Shown piece by piece: positions 49,929 to 62,387 of a DNA stretch of 64,000 bases. Position 1 is the first letter of the stretch. Every line of letters starts with the position of its first letter. Source of the stretch: Gorsachius magnificus (lineage: Eukaryota > Chordata > Aves > Pelecaniformes > Ardeidae); assembly GCA_034008185.1 (NCBI GenBank), contig CM067082.1:99443311-99507310 (forward strand). Reading direction: 5' to 3'. Under the pieces are notes generated by a model, which saw only the letters and a program-made list of their open reading frames with translations, did not search any database and was not told the origin of the DNA. Made by a program: the position numbers and the translations under genes.

Positions 49929-52900
49929 ATTACTTCTCTCTCACATGCTATAAAGCTTCTGTTCTGAAGGAAAACATTAGGTAGTGAAGTCCTCTGGGTG
50001 TCTAGGTTACACTGAAGTTTGGTTTAAATGTTTCTCTGATAGTGACCAAATGAACAGTTGATTTACAAAGTTTCACAAGAATACCAAAACAGTAGCATTG
50101 AGACCTCTTTATCCACAACAGATATATTGAAATCATGGAAGAGCTGCTGCTAGGTAAGAAAGTAATCCACTTTGCATCACTACTCTGTTACTCAACTATT
50201 AATGTGTTAATAAAATTGTCCAACCTAGAGTGGTTTCTCTTTAGTGGTTTCTCTTTGGGAAGAAGATACCTATCCTCTATCAGTAAGATTACATACACCA
50301 GTCATTTTTCTCTAAATATGAACACTGAAATAACTTGCTTCCTGCAATAGACAGGGACCCCTTCAATTTATCAAATTTCTAAGAATTTAAAAATATCCCT
50401 TTACTTTTGATGCATTACCTACTGGAAAGTGAGTGTCCAGTTTCTTTCCTATCCATAGCTGTCACCCACAGCACCACCTATTTGTGGTTAATAGAACTTT
50501 GGAAGTCAGGAAAGGACACAAGAGCTCTCAAGGGAGTTTTGAAAATCAATTAAGTAAATACTTAGCACTTTGTAGTTTTGTACCTATTGGTAAAATATTT
50601 CATAGCATCAAGCTTTAAAGTAAACAAGTTTTAGTTAACATAACAGACTATTTTTTGTCTTGTCAGCTTACTGACAATCCATTCATTCACTGATGGCCAA
50701 AGTTAAAGACTATCATTCAGTCATTCTCAACATTTTCAGAGGAACTTTCACACCTCTTCATAGGTAATTTTCAGTAGCAATAAGTGTCTTGTGACAGTGA
50801 AGACAGTAGTCATAAATGAGCAAAGAAAAGGTGACCCATTACTAGAGAGCCTATGAAAATAAGAAATTTTTGTGCATCCTCATTACAAAAGATAGTATCG
50901 CTACAGAGAAAAAAAAACTCAGTTGTAGTTTCTACACAGTTACCATCTTAATAAATCCATATAAAATCCTATGATAGATACCCATAGTGGAACTAAACCC
51001 AAGAAGTCAACTAGGCTGTAAGGAATACTACTGCAAAATATAGTCATCACACATTTGAAAGAGGCAAAATTTAAGTTGGCCCTTTGCATACAGATGTAGC
51101 AATACCTAATTACATGCCCAGATACTACTTATTCCAAAAGGATATCTTAGATGAACAATTATTTTCTACAGTGTGCAGTAGATGTAGGTGGTGGTAAATG
51201 CAAGGAAGATCCACAGGATCCTAAAATTATGATATATATTAATGGCCACATTCACCTTAATTTTTCTGTATGGCAGCTATTAATATGCTAAATTATGATG
51301 ATGGTACTCCTCACTTCATAGCTGAGCTTGTAAGAGACATTAATTAATGTCTATGAAGCACTTACATATTCAAGTGGTAGGTGTTTATAAGGAAAATAAC
51401 AGCTCTGTCTTCAGAGCTGAATAGAAGACAATAAACAACAAAGGAAAGCATACACTGAATGAGGACAAAAAAGTTGAACAGCTTCCTACTCTCTCAGTCT
51501 TTTTCTAGGAATCACAGAACTTCATGGAGGGAATAAAGAATTTGATCCTTTGAAATATATTTTTTAGTGAGCATGCAAGGTAATGCTCCATATTTCAAGA
51601 GGAATTTCTGTTTAGGCATGTCTTATTTTTGTGATGCTTGTCATAGTCTTATCAAAACTCTCTTAATGTAGTTTTTGCTGTTTGTTTTGGGTTTGTTTGT
51701 TTGTTTAACTTGCTAGAAGTATTAGGGGCAAAGGAAGATGAATATAGGAGGGCATGGTATCTTCTATATAATTTGATTATATGATTGATGAAAGCCAATT
51801 CTCAACATCAGAATAATTTTCTGTACCTCTCCAAACTTTGTGCCCTGGCCTGTGCTTTACCAGTACTTTGTCAGAAAGACTTAGGGACAAAACCAGAAGG
51901 TGTTTGATATTTAGACAGTTTCCATTGGTACACAATCCAGTAACACTTGCTGAATACATAAACACAGTCAATAGAGAATAGGGCAGTCTGTCATTAGTTT
52001 CCCCAATTATTAAAAAGCATTCCCTTTAGTGTCCAGCAGAACAATATCTTGTAAATACAGCCATCATTTAGATAAATGTGGTACAGTAATGCACACTCTG
52101 TGGATAATGCAAACATCAGGCCAAAATCCATCACTGCAAGGCTGAAAAATCAATCTACAGAAGCTTGTGAATCACATAGTATTGCTGTAAAATCTCCTTT
52201 TCTGACTAAGAGTTGTACGTGGACTCCAAAAGGCAGGTTCTCATTAAAAACTGAGTTTATACAATTTTCAAAGCCATATGTTTGCTAAGGTTAACAAACA
52301 GTTTAATAAGATTTAAAAGTGTAATTTAGACCCATATCTCTAATACGAGATTTTTTTAAACAGCGAGTGAATCTCTGGCAAAAAAAGAATTGCTTCAATG
52401 TATGCTCTTTCTAGGGTGATGTGAATATAGGGCAATGCATGGAATAGTAGGATTACATTTCTTTTCCAGTTAAAAGATGAAGAACAACTAATATTTTTTT
52501 CATAGCTTTCTTTAATTACTAGTAATTTTTTCATTACTTTAATTATGTACTTACTATTATACTTCTTGACAGTTATATTTTGCCATTGGCAAGTTAAACA
52601 AAGGAGAGAATAATTTATGGGTCTGAATTTATGAAAAAAATCTAGGCTTCTAGCTTCATTTTGACATAGCAATAGCGAAAACACTACAGAGTCTATTTTC
52701 CATTGTACTAAAGCTTTATAAATGGCTCTCATAATCAGAAATAGAAGTTTAGTATTATAAAATATGGAAACATCCACAGACAGATAGAAGATGTCTGTTG
52801 GAAGCATAACTGGATTTTTCTTTGAGGACTCTAAAGTGAGTTAAGTATGGAGCTGGCTAAACCTTAAATTTTTGATTTTATAGAAAATCCCCCAAAATTC

Positions 52901-53368
52901 CAAAACAAATACTTTTCCAAAAACTAGAAGGATTCAAACTTGAGAAGTTGATAGCTTTTGTTATGGCTGTCAGGTCCCTGCCTCCACAGCAAAGAAAATA
53001 TGGAAAACTTTGCTCTTCCCTTGAGTTCTCAGGACTCTGCACCATTGAGGAGAGGAGCAGGGCAGGTTGGGTGCTTTTACCCAGCAGTGCTGTAGAAGGG
53101 TGCTCAGCATGGCAGGGCAGTCCAAATCCATGGGCGATTGAAAAATTCACATGGTGTATTGGTTCTGCACAGGCTGACTGAAATCCATATTAGATTTCAG
53201 AGAAAACAAGATGTTTCAAAAAAGTGTTCATGCTTTACCCCATGAACATTCTCAAAAAAACCCCACCAAACCCTTAACTTCATTAGAAAATTGAGTCAAG
53301 CTCAAAGTACCTAATTGTTACTGAAACATTTCTCTGCTGAATATCTATGAAAATCCAGCCCAAATGTA
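49929..53368. other. Intron sequence upstream of the exon, nothing recognised
   Basis: The longest frame here is 155 codons on the minus strand (52340-52807, MLPTDIFYLSVDVSIFYNTK...). It is rich in Ile, Leu, Lys and Ser, as expected for random AT-rich DNA, and matches no family I know. Confidence 0.5.
50229..50256 (+). repeat. 14-bp perfect tandem duplication
   Basis: AGTGGTTTCTCTTT at 50229-50242 and again at 50243-50256. Confidence 0.95.
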
Positions 53369-53960
53369 TATAGTAGTTTAACCTCTCTGGAAACTAAGCA
53401 CCATGCAGCCGCTCACTCACTCCCTCGTCCCTCAGTGGGATGGGGGAGAGAATCAGGAAGGAAAAAAAAAAGTTAGAGCCATGGGCTGAGATAAAGACAG
53501 TTTAATAAGAGAAAATAATAATAATAGTAATAATGAGAATGGTTACAGACTATACAGAATATACAAAACGAACGATGCACAACGCAATTGCTCACCACCC
53601 GCCGACCAATGCTCAGCCCGTCCCAAGCTGTGATCACTCCCCAAGACATGATCAGTCCCCGAGCTGTGATCTCTCTCCCCACAACTGACCGATTAACCCC
53701 CCCCAAGCATGACATTATATGGTATGGAATAGCTCTTTAGTCAGTTTGGGTTAGCTGTCCTATCTGTGCTCTCTCCCAGCTTGTTATGCACCTGGTCGAG
53801 CAGGAGAAGCTCAAAAAGTCCTTGAGTAGTCTGAGCACTACTTAGCAACAACTAAAAGCATCAGTGTGTTATCAACATTCTTGTAGTACTAAATCCAAAA
53901 CACAGCACTATGCTAGCTTCTATGAAGAAAATTATCTCTATCCCAGCCGAAACTAGGATA
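53369..53960 (-). mobile_element. Solo LTR of an avian endogenous retrovirus (copy C)
   Basis: 592 bp. The plus strand begins TATAGTAGTTTAACC, continues GGAAACTAAGCACCATGCAG, CCGCTCACTCACTCCC, ACAGTTTAATAAGAG, CACAACGCAATTGCTCACC, CAGTTTGGGTTAGCTGTCC, and ends CAGCCGAAACTAGGATA. It is longer than copy B because it keeps a duplicated GATCA(C/G)TCCCC(A/G)AG(A/C) part at 53632-53680. Termini are eroded (TA...TA instead of TG...CA) and no target duplication is visible. It is older or faster-decayed than copy B. Sense to CNTNAP. Confidence 0.85.
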
Positions 53961-56900
53961 TAAACAGAAACAGCAAGAATAAAATGACTGGGTAAAGAAA
54001 AATGTTATGAGATTAACTTCAAGGAGTAAGGGTGGGGGGGGAAAGAAGAGAAAACAACAGCTGGTAAGAAAGCTGGTTGCAGAAGGAATGAAAAATAGCA
54101 AAACAAACAGAAAAAATTGAATGGGTCACAAAGCAACAAATTTGTGTTTGGTCAATTTTAGCTTAGTTTTGACACAGTCCTGTACTTTCTTATCCTAGTG
54201 CTGTGTGGAGTAAGAATAGGTGATAGGAAGTGGCAGTCTTTTGCTTAAAGAACCAGGTCTTTATACTCTCTATTGAACAGCACAATCAGTAACACTACGG
54301 CTTGCATACTCTAGTCTTTCCTTAAAACCAAGCCAAACATGTTCACAGAAAAACAACATTGCTGTATCATCCTTCATAATCATCTCACACAATAATGCAT
54401 CTAAATATGAAAATAGTATCTGAAAGCAATTAAAAACTATAGCAGATATTTTCCTTAGGCCAAATCATGAAACTCACTTCAACTGGTGCTGAATCTCCAC
54501 TTGGAGACTCACGGTTATAAAATGACCAAAGTTCCTAAGAGCTCAGGATTAACAATATGTGGATAAAGTAGGCATTATAATGCTGCTGGTGGTACTCTGT
54601 GCTCATATGAACTTGATTCCAGTATCAGTGATACCAGTAAACTCCCAATTTCAGTACAGTTACCCACATCCTTCCCTCAGCCACACATCTCAGTTAAGCA
54701 AGTTACCTATGTTATCAGTGTAGTACCACTGAAAATATCTACTCACATACTCAGATTAAGGAACTTGGTGAAGTCCCCACTTTAAATCAGGTCTTAAATT
54801 AATATATAAGGACTAGAGTGTTTTCTAATGTGATGTCCAATGAAGACAGAAATGAGAACAGTAGATTAATTAAGTCAAGAAAATTGTCTGAGACACTTCA
54901 ACCAACATGCAAGCAATGATAACTGCATTTGTATCATTATTCTATTTGAATTTTCACGAAGAAATAGATATTGGCTTTACATCTTAAAAATGGTTTATTT
55001 ATAGCTGAACACTTATGGAATATTCTACTGAAAATGTGTATGTGCATCCATGTGTCTTTTAGTCTGTCAGTCTTCCCTCTTAATTTTGGAGCTCACTGGG
55101 CCAATTTTGATCAAACTTTGGTGAAGAGAAAGAAATCTAAATATTTTATGTATTTGTAATGTGATCAATAAGAAGAAATATGCATTTTATTACCATCTAG
55201 TAATAGGCTTTTAATATAACTGAACATAAATTTTTTCTATGTCAAAATATTTCCTGGAAGTTTTTTAACAGAACCATAATTCTGATCACATTACTCCCTT
55301 AAATTCTTTACTGATTCCCAGGGTGTTTACTTTCAGGTCCAAATTCTCTCTTTGTATGCTAAAAAACATATTCTAACTACGTATGCATTGTAATTAGATG
55401 TATAACATAGTGTAATTATCATCACTACATCCAAAGAATAATGCTGAAAGCTGCATATGTTGCCTTTTACCCTTTCACAACTCCCAGCAAAACCAACTGA
55501 TTCGGCAACATAATTTATCCATTTTTATAACATAATATGCTAACATTTTATAACCTTCTAACCATTGCTATAGTTAAAAAGAACTTCATCTCATTTACAG
55601 GAATATTTAGTTTTGCATTATTTTAATAGGAGCCTCAAGGAATCTTTAAGTCTCAAGAAACCTTTAAGGGATAATTCTGTCTTCTGTTCATAGATGACTC
55701 CTATGGATTTCAGTTTTGTCCACTGATTCCTAGAAAAAGTTTTTAAAACTTGAAGACAGAGAATTGGAGGAATCATAAAGCAAGAGATGGTACCTAGGAT
55801 ATAACTTCAGATACTCAAAATAAAAATCACAAATATGAGCTTCGTATTCAAATCTGTCACTGAGTTTTAACTTGGTGTATTGATGTTTGTAGTTTTTCTT
55901 TAAAAAACAACAACAAACAAAAATCCCATATACAAACAAACCAAACCAAACAAAAACCCACAAGCATGGACACTGTTTCCAGAACAAGATTAATATTAAC
56001 TGGATGCAAGTGAAACACTCTTTTCTCCTCTGGCACTATTGTAGGGTATCTTTGTTTAATTTGCTTTGAGTAATGAAGCCTAAAGCCAAAATCCAAAACA
56101 AACAAAAAACTACCTCTCCACCCTGCTCATACACCCCAAACCCAAGAATGAACTGCTTTTCTCATACTTCTATATACTAATTGTTCATGACTTTTTATGT
56201 GCAGAAACATTACCGAGTTATCTGTGCATTTTCCTGGGGAAACTGACTGCTTTCCAGGACGGAACAGCAATCCTTCATTAACTTTATATTACATGAATAT
56301 TTGAGGTAGGACATCAGAGAGTGCACATATGTATAGACTCATTTTTTTTGTTTGTTTAATTGTTTTCCCCATAAACCCCTTAATCCCCCTTTTCCCCTAA
56401 CCTTTAGAGTCAAGAACAAGAAGACACAAACATATGGATACTGTTAAGTTTTACTTTATGGGACATCATAGATGGCATCACAGCAAAGGCAGCAACAGAC
56501 TCATGCTTCCCCACATCCTAAAATCGAACATAATATTCCAGAGATGTGCCAGATAGCTCACCAGGAAGTGTCTGATTCCCTTTTGGTGTGGACACCAAAC
56601 ATAACATGAAAAACTTCTACTACTGTTATTCACAAAGTTAGCAGGTAATTTTCAGGTCTGTATAATGAACTAGAGATTTTAGCCCCTGTGCTGAACCATG
56701 TAGGTTTTGTTCAAGACGACACAAAACAGAGAATTTTTTTTTTTTTTTAAAACCCAAAATATACATGAAAAATATTAAGTGAGGTCAACATTGAAAGTTT
56801 AGAAGGTTCACTGCAGAGTTTAATGAAGACTAGAATAACATTATGATATTCATTTATTTCCATAGGTATGTGCTATTTACTCCCCAGAGATTCATACAAT

Positions 56901-57579
56901 ACCCAGAGAGATAACTGTGATTGTCCATCTTGATAATCTAAACAATTGAAGTTGCAGTGAGGTTTTGGGGGACTTTTTTAGTTTTTAACCATATCTACAT
57001 TCAACAAGGAAAACAGTTGAGCTTGATTTGGAAACTTTTGCTGATGAAAGTCTATCTTGTCTTTGGCAATTTGTTCCCAAGATTTAAGATCCAGCATTTA
57101 CACCTAGATTGAATTTGTGAAAATACAACTTTCCAGCCATTGAATAATGTTGCATCTTTGCTGTCAAGATCAACTGATTGCATCATTAGTAAAAATTTCT
57201 TAACATACTGGGGAGTAAACATTAACTTCCTCTTAAATACACCAAACAGATTTTAACTCTTAGACATTTCAGGTCACAGGGTAGACCCACTCCAGGGATA
57301 ACTTGGGATTTCATAATGAATAAGACTGATATCTTTAAGTTAGTTCCTTTATTTGCATGAGAAACTGAAACATGCGCAGTGTCCAAGCCTGTGGACTACC
57401 AGATGGGAAAGGACTGTCTTCCATGAAGGTAACATATAGGCTGTGCCCTATAGCACAGGAGCTGGATTCTCTCTGTGGCTGCCCCAAAGCTCCCATGTGA
57501 TGCTAGACAAATAAGTTGCAAAAAAATTCAGTGAAACTTATAGTATAGTTTCCTGGGCGCACAAAATGATTAGGTAGCT
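53961..57579. other. AT-rich intron sequence, nothing recognised
   Basis: Simple CAAAC-rich sequence at 55915-55955 and a 16-base T/A transition near 56733. No exon. Confidence 0.5.
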
Positions 57580-57690
57580 CTGAATTAATCTTTCGCTGTC
57601 TCGGTTCCACATATAAAATAGGGAGTAAAAATTCATTTGTTTTATGGGGTTGTAAAAATAAAATAATACTTATTAAGCACTTAGTCAAGT
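57580..57690 (+). mobile_element. MIR SINE relic
   Basis: GCTGTCTCGGTTCCACATAT, AAAATAGGGAGTAAAAATTC, ATTTGTTTTATGGGGTTGTA, AAATAATACTTATTAAGCAC in order match the MIR second half (CTCAGTTTCCTCATCTGTAA..ATGGGGATAATAATACC..ATAGGGTTGTTG..AAGCACTT). Weak similarity may extend upstream to about 57495 (CATGTGATGCTAGACAAATAAGT). Confidence 0.75.
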
Positions 57691-58299
57691 ATTCACATGT
57701 CCACGTAAATTAGAAATCTGAACCTTCTGTGGTCAGTGAAGCAAAGTGGAAGATAGGAACTAAATTAAAAGCTTGCTGCTCTTCATTGGCTACACAGTAA
57801 AACATAAATTTTCCTGGATGTAATACAAATGTATTCTACAAAATGGAGAATACAACCAACAACTTAGTTCCAAAAGTTGCCTAGTGACTGAATCACTAAC
57901 ATGTTAGAAGACAAAGAATACAAAAACTAGTGTGAAATTGTTAAGAGACAGAATAAAAAAATGCTTTTCTCCCAGGGACTTGTGAGGTTTTATTCATTAA
58001 TAGACAAAAATTACTTTTGAATTTACATTCTACTTCTGTAGAAGTGAGACAGGAAGAATCTGTTTCCAGACTTACTAAACACTACTGCAATCATTACTGA
58101 AATAATTAATCGCAACAGCTGTCTGATCACTGGCTGCTGGGCTACAGAGCTCAACAGTAACAGGAGCTCTCACCTTGAGAAGGACAAGCACAGACGAGCA
58201 CAGTGTGCTCCTTGGTTTCTTTTCCTCTCTAGTACTGATGTACTTGGCAATTTTCACACACTTTGATACATTTTAAATACATTTTAAATAGCTTTTAAG

Positions 58300-58526
58300 T
58301 AACTTTCAGAACAGTATTTATTCCTTTTACACCAGCCTGGTCTCAAAGCTTCTCATGTCTCTTCTACACAGCTCCACTCTGGGTTACTTATATGAAACTT
58401 TGCAACCCAATAAGCTGAGGCTGTTACTAGTTAGTGCACTTCTGAGAGGCAGGTACAAACTCAGCAATGTCATTCCACACCCCCTGCACGTAGTACATGG
58501 GATTATATGACTCTGAAACTCCCTGC
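58300..58526 (-). other. Possible cryptic terminal exon in the upstream intron
   Basis: The minus strand shows TTGTACTTTTTCTTGCAG| (acceptor, exon from about 58526), then 31 open codons in the phase expected from the upstream exon (phase 0): GVSESYNPMYYVQGVWNDIA, EFVPASQKCTN, stop. AATAAA (plus-strand TTTATT near 58317) lies about 115 nt beyond the stop. Could give a truncated CNTNAP isoform if used. A second frame is also open, so openness is weak evidence. Confidence 0.25.
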
Positions 58527-58659
58527 AAGAAAAAGTACAAAGGCAAAACCTATTTTAAATACTGGCTAGACTCCTCTATATTCAGTAGGGACATAACACC
58601 TAAATAAAGAAAGCTTTTGAGCTCTTCATTTGGTTATATATTAATATAAACAACATTAG

Positions 58660-58728
58660 TAGTGGACAGGTACGGTTGGACCCTGTCATCTTAAAGGTCT
58701 TTTCCAACTAAATGATTATATGATTCTC
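58660..58728 (+). mobile_element. CR1 LINE, short 3'-end fragment
   Basis: GGTTGGACCCTGTCATCTTA, AAGGTCTTTTCCAACTAAAT, GATTATATGATTCT match the CR1 3' end (GGTTGGACTTGATGATCTTA..AGGTCTTTTCCAACCTAAATGATTCTATGATTCT). Confidence 0.9.
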
Positions 58729-61670
58729 AACCCATGATAGAAAACCTTAATTTGTGAATTCAAATTATAACTATAAATCAAAATTACCATACTTACTCTT
58801 TTCATATTCTTTCCTTTTGAGTGATGAGGAAATCAGGATGGTCAATTTTTAAGATAAACAGTTCTCAGTTATGAGTGGTTTTCCTTCCTATGTGAAATCA
58901 CAGAAATATCCAAAGACTACTTTTCAGATCATTGCAAATCTGCCTAGACTATTAGCATGCAAGAAACAACCATTAACCAAAACACATGCCATATCTGAGA
59001 TAGTTTATTACAGGAATACAATTGTAAATCAAGTGTGGGGAATAAAGTCTGGTTATTGTGTATTAATTGCTTCAAATTTGAAGTTAGTATTATATATTGA
59101 GATAACAATAAACAAACTTTGAAGACAAAAATTTAAAAACTCAGGTGTTTTTCCAGTATACTTTCTGTATCTGTTTAATGCTGAGATTATAGTTAATTGC
59201 AAATAGCATTTGTAGTTCTCCGTAACTCAGAGGAGCTTCCCAATAATGGGAAGACTGGATAACAACAAAATAATACACTTTCTTTAAACATGTCTTCAGC
59301 TGTCCTTAAAAGATATTAAAACATTACAAAATTATAGAAACTTTAAAAGTATGCATCTAACATAATTTTGTATCTTTTTGTTTTGGTTTTGTATGTTTTC
59401 AAGTTGTCATGTTTATGAAAGGAACAAAATAAATGTAGAGTATTAAGTCAAGATTTATCAGACAATGCCTAGAGGGAAAAAAAAAAAGGAAAATTATTAC
59501 TATTGCCATCTAATATTAATACATGTCTCAGTTTCTGGATATAGCTTCAGTACTCTCTAAACATGTCAAGAGGGAAGAAAATAGAAATAACTTATGTAAA
59601 AGTACCTTGCATGCACTGAAGTCAGAAACTCCAATGGCTGATGCAGTTACCAGTGATAATGAGGATACAGGAAATCTCTAGGCATTTTCCTTTTCTTTTC
59701 TCCTATTTGCCCTAGGCAGTGCCCATACTCTGAAAATCACTACCTTAAGTCAAGGTCTTCTTAACGGAGGACCACAAGTTTAGAATCTTTCGCTTTGTGG
59801 CCCAGGAACAAATATAAACTAAATATAAATATGATAAACAACAATGTGGATCCTTTCTAAAACTCCAAGTCCAAGTCTAAAAGGGCTCCTAACACAAAGA
59901 ACCAAAAGAAAAAATGCAAGCAAATAAAAAATTCCTATCTCAGGGAGAATACATGGAGTAGGACTCCTAAGAATAACCCTTTCAAACTGATCAAAGCAAT
60001 ATTACTTAAAAATCCCCAAAACCAGAATTATAATGCGACAGTCTTCAACCATGCCTGCCTGTCCTTTAACTTGCACCTACAAGCTGCTCGTCTTTCTAGG
60101 GAAATAAGGACAGTTTTAACCACTTGGCCTTCTGAAACGATACTAAAAAGTCAGAGTAATATTTTATAAAGCAATGTGTGACGGAATACGTGAATTGTTA
60201 CAACTTACGTCTTTCTTTGGGAATTTCTTTCAGTTAACTTCTTATTCTATATTTTTTTTTCTGCTAGGATGAAAATGACAGAAAGATTTTGGAAGGACTG
60301 CAGAATACTTGTGTCTCTGCTTAAGTCCATTCTGACAATGTGAAATGGCAACACAGCCTTCATGCAGAAGTACCTGATATCCATATCAGAAGTTTAAAGT
60401 AAGAAGTAATCTCTGATTGGAACCCCTGGGAATTTAGTAAACTGTTAAATGTCTTAACAAAGGAGACTACTGAAGGTGTTATTCTTGTTCTAAGGCAAAT
60501 AATCCAATTTCATCCCATTATCTCTTTTCCAGCTGTATTCCTTTAGGATTTATATTTTTTCCTTTGACAGAGATAATATGCCTCTAAAATTTCCCTATAA
60601 AGTTGATTCATTCAGGTTTACATTGAGTGCTATTCTCAAAGTGACTGTATTGTCATCTTTCAGGTCAAATGCCCTCAAATAGCTGTTAGCATCTGAAGTA
60701 GGAGGACTTCCATATATCAAAAAAATGTGTTTAATAATCAGCAAAGGTAAATCTGTTTTGAAAACAATAATTGGAAGAGGGAAGGATTTTAAAATTTTGA
60801 TCACCTGTTCTCTTCTTCTTTTCCTTACAATTTATAAAATGAATAGTAAAGTGATTTAATGGCCTAATTTGCTTGCAACAGAAACTTCCTAAATTTAGTT
60901 TTAAGCTGTGCTATAAATCTTAGGGGAATGAGCATGTAAAATTCAACTGATCACTAGTTATGTGCAAGCCATTTTTTTCACTCACACAGCACAAGCAATT
61001 TTACCCGATTCAGGTATTTCTGGTTTGTTTATTTTTGGCAGCCAGGACACATGGTTCCCTGACCAAAAAGGCAGTGACATTTTGAGTTTAGTATGACCTG
61101 ATCACAGTCTCTAGAGTCTATCACTGAGCAGGGCTGAGGGTCTTTACAGCCACTGAATGAAAGGCAGACATATTTGCTATTCTGACAACTTCAAGATTTT
61201 ATGCCTAATATTTGTCCTACGTGATTTACTCACCCATGACAAGGATTTGCAGCAGCACAGAAAAGGTGAAGGGAGGTTCTGTACTTATGCAAAAGCCCAA
61301 GTTGACCAGGAAAAGGCTGGTAGATACACAGTGAATCATCTTGCATATTTTTTTTCCAAAGCTACGTCACACTGACATTGCTGTTTTCAATAATAGCAGG
61401 TGTTCTTATTATCACTGGCTTTCATGATGAAGATGCCATGATCCTCTTGCTATTAATTAGTCTGGTATAGCCCTTTCTCTACAACTAATATGAAAGAAAC
61501 CAAAAGTACTCTTTGTGGTTATTTTTAGGAAAGAGGAGTGGAAAGGCAAAGGAACCAGGATTTCCCTCTTTCAATTCCCCTGTCTTCTAGACTAATTTAG
61601 TTACCACTTGAGAGTACTTTGCTTGCAAGTGCTCGGAACAAATTTGGAGTTCTTTAGAAGGAAGAGACTA
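58729..61670. other. AT-rich intron sequence, nothing recognised
   Basis: No repeat family or exon recognised; only short low-quality frames. Confidence 0.5.
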
Positions 61671-61726
61671 TCATAATGTTACTATGTTTCTCTTTCAGTC
61701 ATAATGTTACTCTGTTTCTCTTTCAG
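61671..61726 (+). repeat. 28-bp tandem duplication carrying acceptor-like motifs
   Basis: TCATAATGTTACT(A/C)TGTTTC followed by TCTTTCAG occurs at 61671-61698 and 61699-61726 with one mismatch. Each copy ends in a T/C run plus CAG, resembling a 3' splice site on the plus strand (antisense to CNTNAP). Confidence 0.95.
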
Positions 61727-61834
61727 ATTGCAGGAGACACCTGCAGGAAATGTCCTTACAGCCATTTGATAAAGCTCTGTAAATACTTATAGTAGTACAA
61801 GCACTGCAGCCAGGAATGATTGTTGGCAGCTGTG

Positions 61835-61970
61835 CTTTGTTGCTTACTTAATGTGTGAACTTAGACTAACAGCCCAATGTCTCTGAAACTCATTCCATCT
61901 GTAAAACAGAGATAATACTCTCAGAAGTGTTTGCTGAGAATTCATTAGTTATTATTTATGTTCTGATACT
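61835..61970 (+). mobile_element. MIR SINE relic
   Basis: ACTTAATGTGTGAACTTAGA, AATGTCTCTGAAACTCATTC, CATCTGTAAAACAGAGATAA, TACTCTCAGAAGTGTTTGCT, GAGAATTCATTAG follow the MIR order (TGTGTGACCTTGGGCAAG..CTCTGAGCCTCAGTTTCCTC..ATCTGTAAAA..GGATAATA..GTTGTGAGGATTAA). Confidence 0.8.
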
Positions 61971-62018
61971 TGAAAAACAAAAACAATACATGCACTGTTT
62001 TTGTATCCCTGGTCATTC

Positions 62019-62038
62019 AAAAAAAAAAAAAAAAAAAA
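62019..62038 (+). repeat. A20 homopolymer
   Basis: Twenty consecutive A between the MIR relic and the ancient CR1-type relic. It could be a retroposon tail, but no processed gene precedes it. Confidence 0.9.
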
Positions 62039-62058
62039 GAGAAAAATCAAATGACAGA

Positions 62059-62387
62059 GATTCATTGACTTTCACGGCCAAAAGGGAGCATTATGATAAT
62101 GTAGTCTAGAGTTCAGTAGACGCAGAGTACCAAGTACCATGCACTAGTTCAAGTAATGAGTTCTCAGTCTGGGCTATCGTGCAACATTCATAGGGTTATT
62201 CAGTCTTGATTTCAAAACTGAAAGTGATGGCAAATCAAATCTATCACACCCCTACAGAAGCTTTTCCAATGGTTGCTTATATTCAGTGTTAAAAGTAAGC
62301 TTTATTTCTACTTGGGCTTTGTCTGGTTTGTTCCTACAGTCACTGGATCTCATTACATCTTTTGTTCTGTATAAAAGAATGGTTCAC
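62059..62387 (-). mobile_element. Ancient CR1-type LINE 3' relic (amniote)
   Basis: The plus strand reads GATTCATTGACTTTCACGGC, CAAAAGGGAGCATTATGATA, ATGTAGTCTAGAG, then AGTCTTGATTTCAAAACTGA, AAGTGATGGCAAATC, GCTTTTCCAATGGTTGCTTA, TTCAGTGTTAAAAGTAAGCT, TTATTTCTACTTGGGCTTTG, TCTGGTTTG, CACTGGATCTCATTACATCT. This is the order of the CR1 3' tail known from turtles and other amniotes (TCATAGA.TTTAAGG.CAGAAGGGACCATTATGATCATCTAGTCTGACC..TTGTTCCAATGGTTAATTA.. CTGTTAAAAATTT..CATTGGATCTTGTTATGCC). About 330 bp, many substitutions, so old; it may date from before birds diverged from other reptiles. Confidence 0.8.

Noticed and set aside
52340..52807. 155-codon minus-strand open frame
   Set aside because: Its Ile/Leu/Lys/Ser-rich composition is that of random AT-rich DNA, a frame of this length is about what chance allows in 64 kb, and no motif is visible.
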